Source of the DNA: a bacterium HR36
Lineage (GTDB): Bacteria; Planctomycetota; Planctomycetia; Gemmatales; HRBIN36
Length of the DNA: 6,307 bases
Reading direction: 5' to 3'
Assembly: GCA_002898995.1 (NCBI GenBank)
Contig: BEIM01000220.1
Location: 1-6,307, forward strand
Made by a program: the position numbers and the translations under genes. Positions within the stretch are counted from its first letter, which is position 1. Every line of letters starts with the position of its first letter. Positions 1-5,186 of the stretch are shown here, in pieces. The notes beneath the pieces were generated by a model. The model did not search any database. It had not been told where the DNA came from and saw only the letters and a list, made by a program, of their open reading frames with translations.

Positions 1-2665
1 AGCTGGGAAACAGGGGCTCGATGCGAAAGTCATCGGCATACACGCGGCCAATACCCGTCAGGGCAAGCGTAACCGAGATAGTTCCTGTGGGGGGTACCTG
101 GCGAAAAAGCGTAATCTTCCGCCAGGGCGTAGCGCTCGTGAGGCGCACTGCCAGGGGTTCGCCGCCAACCGAATCGTACAGCACCACGCCATCCACACTG
201 GCGCGGATCGGTTCCGGGATACGCAACCAGACACTGATGCGAACCCAGCTTCCTGGGGTGAGTGAGACTGGTCGGCTGACTGCCGCCAAGTACGTGCGTT
301 CGAGTGCGGCCGGGACTTGGGCAGGATTGCGCGGCTGGACTTCCAGCAATAGGCAATAGCGACCTTCTTTAGGTTGTTCGCTAGAACGTTCCGCTTTCAG
401 GTCAACAGCATCGAGAGTATCGCGGTGTAATTGCCAAACTGCAAGCGCTGGCTCGCCTGGCGATTCAAAGCCGCCAACGTCGAGCACATTGGGGCCGACG
501 CGGGCCCGCCGGATTTCTGCCACTGCCTGCCAGAATTCCGGCAAAGTATCAAAAGCGACAGCATAGGGCAGACAAACAGGCGAATCCAGGAGGCGGACAG
601 CTTGTTCCCAAAGTCGGCGGCGCACAATGCGGAGCCAGTGGAGGGCCAGCTGGCTTTCCAACCAGGCGTCGCGATAGTCGAGTTGGCTGGCGCGAAGGAG
701 AGCAGTGCGGGCCCGTTCGAGGTGCCGGCGGGCTTCATCCAAATAGAGCCGGGCTACGCTGTCGCTAGTTTGCAGTAGTTGCAGGCGGGCCACCGTCTGT
801 TCAGTCCGAGCGAGTTGTTCGATGCCGAAATCGTAGGCCCACTGGGCAGCCAGGTGCCGATAGCGAATGACCGCCGATTGGAGTTTCTCGATGGTGCGCA
901 AGTCCGACGTGAAAACGAGCGTGGTGGCGAGAGCGAAGTCAGGAATGGTAACTTTGCATCCGCCACCAACCCGCTCGGTGCGTAGCGCCCGCACCTGTCC
1001 TGCGGTCACTTCCCAGGCTTGGGCGTCTTCTGGCACCATGGGGATGATGATTTCGAGGGGCTGGTGAGGCGCTTGCCCGGGAACAAACTGCGAGCCAGGG
1101 CCGGTCCAGGCGACCAACGCGAGCAAGCCCGTATCGCTGCGTAATACGGCAGTGAGAATCCCCGGCAGGCGTTCCGGCAAAATGAAAGATTCGCGTGCCG
1201 TGGCCAGGAACGGTTCCACCATATCCAGTTCGAGATTCAGGATAGCCAGTTGCAAGAGCCGAGCGCGGGCCAGAGCGGGGTCGGCAAAGGTCTCGTCAGC
1301 CCAAAACCCCAACCCGCGATAACCCGCAGCCAGCGCCAGCCAAGTGAGCAAGCGGATATGTTCGGCATCGAGTGTCTTCAAGCTCGGACTCGCTGCGAAT
1401 TGCTCGCGCATCCAGTTGGGCGTGTGGGTCTGGATCCAGGTAAGCATGCAGGTGCCTGGGTCCGCGAGCCGGCGGCGCTGCACTAGCCACGTATGGTAAT
1501 CGCGCATTTCCAGGCCAGTATGAAGCGGCCAGCGATAGGTGCCAAGCAAATCCACTTGCCGGGAATATCCTCGTAAACCATCCCAGGCTTCGAGGAAGAA
1601 AGGAGTGCGAGTTCGCTTTCGCAGGTCAAGCATCACGGAGCGCAAAGCTTCCAGGTTTTCCGCGGCCCAACCGCTTCCGAGATGCCAAGCACAAACATCT
1701 TCGGCAGCTGGGAAACGCTCGAGCTGCCGGGCCAGAGTGGTTGCCAGATTGGTCTCCGTCTTTACGCGATCAGCCAAGTCCGGCCAACCAGGCAGCAGTA
1801 GGAATCCCAGTTGGGTCGCCTCGCGAAGACGAGACTCCGGAACGTCGGCCGGTACTGCCAGGCACTGGAAACCGGCATCGCGGAGCACGTGCAGTGGCGT
1901 GCCCGCATCGCGAATCAGCCGCAACAGTCTGGCCTGACCATTGATGCGAATCTGCTCCTGCTGCACCTCTACTCGCTTGGGGGCACGCAAACGGCTTGTG
2001 GGAACCGCAGGAGTTTCGCCGCCCGCAGGGGCAGGATCGGGCACAGGACGGAAACTCTCGCCCGAGATCGGCCCTGCCTCCAGGTCGTCTATCCAAATCT
2101 CGTGTAATCCTGGCCCAGCGTACACGTTGAGCACAACCTGGTCTACATAAGCCTCTGCAAAATTGACTTCGCGTTGCAGTTCCTGGCGCAGCAACATCTG
2201 CGCTTCACGTACCCGCTGCACCACCTGACGCAATTCCAAACGTTGCCAGCGGCCGACCAATTCATAGGTGTCGCCACGCAGGAGTGCGGTCACTGGCCGA
2301 TCGAGATTCTGCGGATCACGCTCGCGGGGCAGAACCAGGCGAGCGAGCAATTGCATCCCCGGTCGGTTCGCCTTCACCCAGACACTCAGCGTCAACTCGT
2401 TGAGTAACACCGCTTTGCCGATGGGATAGTAATAATGGATAAACGTGCCTTGCTCCGCATGCAGACGAATGTGCTCCGATTGTCGGCCAGAGTGTGCAGT
2501 CTGGGTAGTCAATTCGTGTGCTAACTCGCGGTGCGTCACGTTGGCAGAACCTTTCTGCCAGGAAGTCGCCGTCCCTTCAAAGCCATCGCGGTGCACCTGG
2601 AGTGTCTGGCCAAGCAAGCAGATCACGCAGATTAGAAACACCAGGGCTATGGCTAAGCGAGCCAT
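1..2665 (-). CDS. Large exported multidomain protein, glycoside-hydrolase-like barrel flanked by jelly-roll-like domains (3' end beyond the left edge)
   Basis: I do not recognise a named family; the function is unknown. The frame is open for 888 codons from ATG at 2665 to the window edge, with an in-frame TAG 24 bases upstream of the ATG and a strong Shine-Dalgarno, so the start is firm. Residues 1-20 form a signal peptide (MARLAIALVFLICVICLLG). Residues about 25-198 read as a beta-sandwich of carbohydrate-binding type, ending in WIDDLEAG. Residues about 229-490 have alternating hydrophobic strands and helices like a TIM barrel (VCAWHLGSGW near 325-334, LTWIQTHTPNW near 408-418, GYRGLGFWADE near 450-460). 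Residues about 490-588 look beta-rich, 589-700 helical and Arg/Leu/Gln-rich, and 724 onward a second sandwich ending in VYADDFRIEPL. The barrel assignment is inference from sequence pattern. A periplasmic or surface polysaccharide role is plausible, but the usual W-x-L-G-x-E acid/base Glu is not seen, so it may be non-catalytic. Confidence 0.85.
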   Translation of the reverse strand, partial: MARLAIALVFLICVICLLGQTLQVHRDGFEGTATSWQKGSANVTHRELAHELTTQTAHSGRQSEHIRLHAEQGTFIHYYYPIGKAVLLNELTLSVWVKANRPGMQLLARLVLPRERDPQNLDRPVTALLRGDTYELVGRWQRLELRQVVQRVREAQMLLRQELQREVNFAEAYVDQVVLNVYAGPGLHEIWIDDLEAGPISGESFRPVPDPAPAGGETPAVPTSRLRAPKRVEVQQEQIRINGQARLLRLIRDAGTPLHVLRDAGFQCLAVPADVPESRLREATQLGFLLLPGWPDLADRVKTETNLATTLARQLERFPAAEDVCAWHLGSGWAAENLEALRSVMLDLRKRTRTPFFLEAWDGLRGYSRQVDLLGTYRWPLHTGLEMRDYHTWLVQRRRLADPGTCMLTWIQTHTPNWMREQFAASPSLKTLDAEHIRLLTWLALAAGYRGLGFWADETFADPALARARLLQLAILNLELDMVEPFLATARESFILPERLPGILTAVLRSDTGLLALVAWTGPGSQFVPGQAPHQPLEIIIPMVPEDAQAWEVTAGQVRALRTERVGGGCKVTIPDFALATTLVFTSDLRTIEKLQSAVIRYRHLAAQWAYDFGIEQLARTEQTVARLQLLQTSDSVARLYLDEARRHLERARTALLRASQLDYRDAWLESQLALHWLRIVRRRLWEQAVRLLDSPVCLPYAVAFDTLPEFWQAVAEIRRARVGPNVLDVGGFESPGEPALAVWQLHRDTLDAVDLKAERSSEQPKEGRYCLLLEVQPRNPAQVPAALERTYLAAVSRPVSLTPGSWVRISVWLRIPEPIRASVDGVVLYDSVGGEPLAVRLTSATPWRKITLFRQVPPTGTISVTLALTGIGRVYADDFRIEPLFPS

Positions 2666-2669
2666 GTTG

Positions 2670-2676
2670 CCTCCTT
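2670..2676 (-). promoter_or_regulatory. Shine-Dalgarno of the large exported protein
   Basis: Read on the minus strand this is AAGGAGG, four bases before the ATG at 2665. With the in-frame TAG just upstream it fixes the start codon of the long exported protein. Confidence 0.8.
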
Positions 2677-2739
2677 GCGTGGCTGGCTAGCAGAATTGCA
2701 CCTTGTGCGCCTATCTCCTCGCCAGTAATCCTCTGAGTT

Positions 2740-2776
2740 ATCCGCAGCCGAGGCTCAGCTGAGCCTCATAGCGGAT
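2740..2776 (-). terminator. Nested inverted repeat between the response regulator and the large exported protein gene
   Basis: Outer arms ATCCGC (2740-2745) and GCGGAT (2771-2776) enclose the perfect 18-base palindrome GAGGCTCAGCTGAGCCTC (2750-2767), separated by short unpaired bases (AGCC on one side, ATA on the other). This allows 13 base pairs around an AGCT loop. It begins 19 bases after the stop codon of the response regulator gene on the minus strand. No T-run follows on that strand; the T-rich stretch (TTGGTTGTTTT) follows on the plus strand, where no gene ends. It is therefore a terminator-like or 3'-stabilising stem-loop, or an operator for the gene starting at 2665. The structure is certain by inspection; the role is inferred. 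Confidence 0.5.
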
Positions 2777-2788
2777 TTGGTTGTTTTC

Positions 2789-2806
2789 GGGAAGGTCAGC
2801 CTTCCC
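2789..2806 (-). repeat. Perfect hairpin straddling the response regulator stop codon
   Basis: On the minus strand GGGAAGG and CCTTCCC pair perfectly (7 bp) around a CTGA loop that contains the TGA stop of the response regulator gene. No U-tract follows (next bases CGAAAACAACC). Together with the larger inverted repeat just downstream it makes a tandem hairpin 3' end. It could aid termination or protect the mRNA end. Confidence 0.45.
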
Positions 2807-3914
2807 TGGCGCTAATACTTTCGCTTGCCGCACTAGTATCGTTATGCTTAATGAGGGAAGTTTCGGCCCATGTCGGCAGTGCTGCTTTGCGCGGCGAAGG
2901 CGGTTCCGGGACGAACCATTCAGATCGGCGTCGTACCAGACGGACGAACGTTTGAGTGAGCTGCGGATCGAACTGCGTACCCGCATGGCTTTCCAGTTCC
3001 GCACAGGCAGCCGCCCAGTCCCTGGGGCTGCGATACGGGCGCACGCTGGTGATGGCGTCGTAAGCATCCAGGAGCGCGAGAATCCTGGCCAGTAGCGGAA
3101 TGCGGCCCTCTGCCAAACCGTCGGGATAACCTTTGCCGTCCCAGCGTTCGTGGTGATGGCGAATAGCCTGCAGGACCAGCGAGTGCCTGACCAGCGGACG
3201 AACGATTTGTTCGCTCCAAACGGGATGCTGCCGAACCAGAGACCATTCTGTTTCCTCTAATGGCCCAGGATGGTACAGCAACGGAGACGGAATTCCCATT
3301 TTACCTAGGTCGTGAAACCGAGCGGCCAAATCGAGTGCCACCAGGTGAGCGGCGGGCAAACGTAAAAAGCGACCGAAGGCGCGAGCGTATTGGCAAACCC
3401 GCCGGCAGTGTGCCGCCGTAATCGGGTCGTGCAAGCTTAGGGCGACTAGCAGGGATTCGGAGGCCTGCGCGATTTTCTCCGCTTGCCGGCGCGCACTTTG
3501 CCGCAGACGCTGCTGCAAATCGTGCACATGACGCACACTGGCACGCCGCTCGCGAACCAGCTGAATTTGCTGCTCCAAGACACCATGCAAGTCCTCTATG
3601 TCCAGTGGCTTGGTGAAATACCGCAGCACCCCTAAACGCATGCAGCGTAGCAACGTTTCCTTATCCGCACTGCCCGACATAACCAGGCAGGTTGTCTCGG
3701 GCCATTCCAGACGTATTTGCTCGATAAACCAGAAGCCGCCCCGACCAGGCAGAATCAAATCCACCAACACGATCGGGGTGGGACGCTCATGGAACAGTCG
3801 CCAAGCTCCTTCGGCATCTGCTGCTCCCTGCGCTGGAATATGCCAGTGCTCAAAGAGCTTGCGCAGCAATTCCTGCACGCCAGTATCGTCTTCCACCCAG
3901 GTAATCAGGGCCAT
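2796..3914 (-). CDS. Response regulator, receiver domain fused to HD-GYP domain (probable c-di-GMP phosphodiesterase)
   Basis: A cytoplasmic two-component output protein of the RpfG type, 372 residues from ATG 3914. HD-GYP enzymes hydrolyse cyclic di-GMP. The receiver (1-120) has the acidic cluster E8-D9-D10, phospho-acceptor D52 (VLVDLILPGRGG), S80 (VMSGS) and K102 (YFTKP). A charged helical linker spans about 121-155. The HD-GYP domain (about 156-330) shows H169, the H201-D202 pair with K205 (FHDLGKMGIP), H230, H254-H255-E256 in HHHERWDGKGYPDGL, the GYP at 262-264 and D283/D286 (DAYDAITSVRPYR), so it looks catalytically competent. About 40 disordered tail residues follow. Residue 165 is Ile where some family members have a metal-binding Glu. 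The frame also allows a TTG start at 3962, but ATG 3914 has a GGAG nine bases upstream and opens directly onto the receiver's first strand. No histidine kinase lies in the window, so its partner is unknown. Confidence 0.95.
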   Translation of the reverse strand: MALITWVEDDTGVQELLRKLFEHWHIPAQGAADAEGAWRLFHERPTPIVLVDLILPGRGGFWFIEQIRLEWPETTCLVMSGSADKETLLRCMRLGVLRYFTKPLDIEDLHGVLEQQIQLVRERRASVRHVHDLQQRLRQSARRQAEKIAQASESLLVALSLHDPITAAHCRRVCQYARAFGRFLRLPAAHLVALDLAARFHDLGKMGIPSPLLYHPGPLEETEWSLVRQHPVWSEQIVRPLVRHSLVLQAIRHHHERWDGKGYPDGLAEGRIPLLARILALLDAYDAITSVRPYRSPRDWAAACAELESHAGTQFDPQLTQTFVRLVRRRSEWFVPEPPSPRKAALPTWAETSLIKHNDTSAASESISAREG

Positions 3915-3923
3915 GCTTTCTGA

Positions 3924-3927
3924 CTCC
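3924..3927 (-). promoter_or_regulatory. Shine-Dalgarno deciding the response regulator start
   Basis: GGAG on the minus strand, nine bases before ATG 3914. The upstream in-frame TTG at 3962 has only weak purine sequence before it, so this site favours the 372-residue product over the 388-residue one. Confidence 0.55.
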
Positions 3928-3998
3928 GCGATCTTTGGTTCCAAGATAGAACGTGCTGGCAAGAAATGCGATTCCGAACTTATTTGATCACTGGTTCG

Positions 3999-4018
3999 CT
4001 GTTCTCTTTTGGGAACAG
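3999..4018. repeat. Inverted repeat CTGTTC-N8-GAACAG
   Basis: Arms CTGTTC (3999-4004) and GAACAG (4013-4018) are perfect. One more C-G pair and a T-G wobble extend the stem to 8 bp around TTTT. It lies 85-104 bases upstream of the response regulator start, so it is either a dyad operator site or a hairpin in that gene's leader. No regulator is known for it. Confidence 0.4.
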
Positions 4019-4052
4019 GCGTATCGAGTTTGCCGACCTTAGGGAGAGCAAA

Positions 4053-4082
4053 ATTACAACGTTGGCTTTGCCATCGTCACAA
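4053..4082 (-). promoter_or_regulatory. Candidate sigma-70-type promoter for the response regulator
   Basis: On the minus strand TTGTGA (4082-4077) is followed after 18 bases by TGTAAT (4058-4053), matching 4/6 and 5/6 of the -35 and -10 consensus. Transcription would start near 4046, giving a leader of about 130 bases that includes the inverted repeat at 3999-4018. This is inspection only, and planctomycete promoters are poorly defined. Confidence 0.3.
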
Positions 4083-4104
4083 CGCGTAAGCTCCGACCTG
4101 CAAA

Positions 4105-4118
4105 GCGCCGTTCGGCGC
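4105..4118. repeat. GC-rich perfect inverted repeat
   Basis: GCGCCG and CGGCGC flank TT (4105-4118), making a short GC-rich dyad about 70 bases before the plus-strand gene. No T-run follows it. It could be a regulatory dyad or a chance feature in GC-rich DNA. Confidence 0.3.
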
Positions 4119-4127
4119 GCGATTCCT

Positions 4128-4158
4128 TTGACCGACTGCCTGCGGCATTGCCGATACC
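4128..4158 (+). promoter_or_regulatory. Weak candidate promoter for the small exported protein
   Basis: TTGACC (4128-4133) matches 5/6 of a -35 box. The best -10 counterpart is GATACC (4153-4158) after a 19-base spacer, which matches poorly. The resulting leader would be very short, reaching the Shine-Dalgarno at 4173 almost at once. Low confidence. Confidence 0.2.
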
Positions 4159-4172
4159 ACCTAGCGAAACAC

Positions 4173-4177
4173 GGAGG
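4173..4177 (+). promoter_or_regulatory. Shine-Dalgarno deciding the start of the small exported protein
   Basis: GGAGG ends nine bases before ATG 4187. It selects this ATG over the in-frame TTG at 4148, which would put 13 polar residues ahead of the signal sequence. Confidence 0.75.
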
Positions 4178-4186
4178 ATTCACAAG

Positions 4187-4987
4187 ATGTGCTCTAAGGA
4201 TTTCCGACTCAGCATGTTGGGGCTGCTGGGCGTGTTATGCGCCAACCAGGGATGCCATTGTTGGGGCTGGTACCATTACCACAATTGCTACGTGTACCTG
4301 GGGGCGCCTCCTGGCGCCAAGACCTATGGCCACGGCTACTGGCCTGGCTGGCCTTATGCCCCTGCTTGGGCGGGACCTGTCCCCTACGCTTCCTACTCTC
4401 CAGGCGCTTACGCACCTCCTTTTCCTGGGGACTATGCCGTCTCCCCGGACATTTCTTCCTACGAACAAGCTCCGATGCCACGGCTGCAGGGCAGCCCAAA
4501 AGTTCCTCCTGACGAATCTCCGCCCGACCAATTAATTCCCCCGCCACGCAAAGTGCCCAGCGACGCGCCGCCAGTGCCGCCCCCGCCGTTGCCGCCGAAA
4601 GGGCAGGCTCCCGATGCTGAATCCCGTCTTCACCAGCAATCCTTGCGCCTGGAAATCCAGGGGCCCCGACAACTCAACATGACACAACCCGGCCAGCTGC
4701 GCATTGTCCTCAGCAATTCTGCCGAGGTAAGCCTGCAGGACGTAGAGCTCGTGTTGCACTTGCCCAAGCCTATTCGCGCGGAAACCATCCAACCCGCAGG
4801 GCAAGTCCGCGGCCAGGAAATTAGTTGGGCGCTCGGCCATCTCGGCCCAAGGGTGCGGGAAGTGTTTACGGTTCAGTTGAAAGCGCAAAATACTGCAAAT
4901 GCGGCCGTATGTTATGCAACGGCGCTAGCGGCGGATGGCACAGGCGCTGCCGCTTCCTGGGCCATCCGCATACTGCCCGCCGAGTAG
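4187..4987 (+). CDS. Small exported protein, Tyr/Gly/Pro-rich with C-terminal DUF11-like beta domain
   Basis: A 266-residue protein of unknown function, probably envelope-associated. A short positive N-terminus and hydrophobic core (residues 6-18, FRLSMLGLLGVLC) make an export signal. C18 or C23 could be a lipid-attachment cysteine, though neither fits a good lipobox. Residues 18-34 hold four Cys (18, 23, 25, 34) and three His (24, 30, 32). Residues 35-105 are rich in Tyr, Gly, Pro, Ala and Trp; 106-150 are Pro-rich with a PPVPPPPLPP run near 128-137. From about 155 the sequence becomes an Ig-like beta-sandwich: LRLEIQGPRQLNMTQPGQLR, then the NSAEVSLQDVELVLHLP strand pair, then VFTVQLKAQNTANAAVCYA. 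This resembles the DUF11/CARDB type that many planctomycete surface proteins carry. It stands alone, divergent from the response regulator and convergent with the kelch gene. The beta-domain assignment is from pattern memory; the gene call is firm. Confidence 0.88.
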   Translation: MCSKDFRLSMLGLLGVLCANQGCHCWGWYHYHNCYVYLGAPPGAKTYGHGYWPGWPYAPAWAGPVPYASYSPGAYAPPFPGDYAVSPDISSYEQAPMPRLQGSPKVPPDESPPDQLIPPPRKVPSDAPPVPPPPLPPKGQAPDAESRLHQQSLRLEIQGPRQLNMTQPGQLRIVLSNSAEVSLQDVELVLHLPKPIRAETIQPAGQVRGQEISWALGHLGPRVREVFTVQLKAQNTANAAVCYATALAADGTGAAASWAIRILPAE

Positions 4988-5186
4988 CGGTTAGACCAGG
5001 GCATACCGGAGCGACAAGGCTCTTAGTGGTCGTAGGCATATCCGGGCCTCAGCCTCCGAGGCGGGTACGACCGTCCGTATCAGCACGCTATCACAGGTTT
5101 TCACGATGCCGAATGCGTTTGTTGGTAGCCATATAAGTTGGTTGAAGGCAAAATGGCCAATTTACTGCTCTTATGCCGCTACGCTT
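4988..5186. other. Convergent intergenic gap
   Basis: These 199 bases lie between the ends of two convergent genes. Apart from the inverted repeat at 5028-5072 I see nothing: no tRNA-like cloverleaf, no small gene with a ribosome binding site, and no repeat of neighbouring sequence. Confidence 0.6.
5028..5072. terminator. Interrupted inverted repeat between convergent genes
   Basis: GGTCGTA (5028-5034) pairs with TACGACC (5066-5072). Inside, GCCTC (5046-5050) pairs with GAGGC (5058-5062) around a 7-base loop. The two stems are separated by an unpaired bulge. It starts 41 bases after the stop of the plus-strand gene and lies 115 bases beyond the stop of the kelch gene, where a shared terminator could sit. 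There is no T-run on either side, so intrinsic termination is not demonstrated. Confidence 0.35.

Larger units (their letters stand above)
3915..4186. other. Divergent intergenic region
   Basis: These 272 bases separate the minus-strand response regulator from the plus-strand exported protein and must carry the promoter of each. I find no RNA gene and no convincing small gene here. An open plus-strand frame starting at 3966 runs across the region into the next gene, but it is out of frame with that gene and has no ribosome binding site or recognisable domain. The region holds two short inverted repeats and weak promoter-like boxes, listed separately. Confidence 0.7.

Noticed and set aside
21..2736. 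Many open frames of 64-132 codons on both strands
   Set aside because: They all overlap the single 888-codon minus-strand frame, lack ribosome binding sites and domains, and have compositions typical of shadow frames in GC-rich coding DNA.
2781..3095. Plus-strand frame opposite the HD-GYP coding region
   Set aside because: It lies antisense to a well-supported conserved domain and has no independent support.
4148..4186. Earlier TTG start for the small exported protein
   Set aside because: It would add 13 polar residues ahead of the signal sequence, while ATG 4187 has GGAGG at ideal distance.
3966..4535. A 189-codon plus-strand frame across the divergent region
   Set aside because: It overlaps the small exported protein in another frame, has no Shine-Dalgarno and no recognisable domain; the gene at 4187 has a clear one with a signal sequence.
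4562..4605. Possible tandem DNA repeat in the proline-rich tract
   Set aside because: The CCG-rich run reflects proline codons; there is no regular repeat unit.
4825..5136. Plus-strand frame running from the exported protein into the convergent gap
   Set aside because: It starts inside the DUF11-like domain in another frame, is low complexity and Arg-rich, and has no ribosome binding site.
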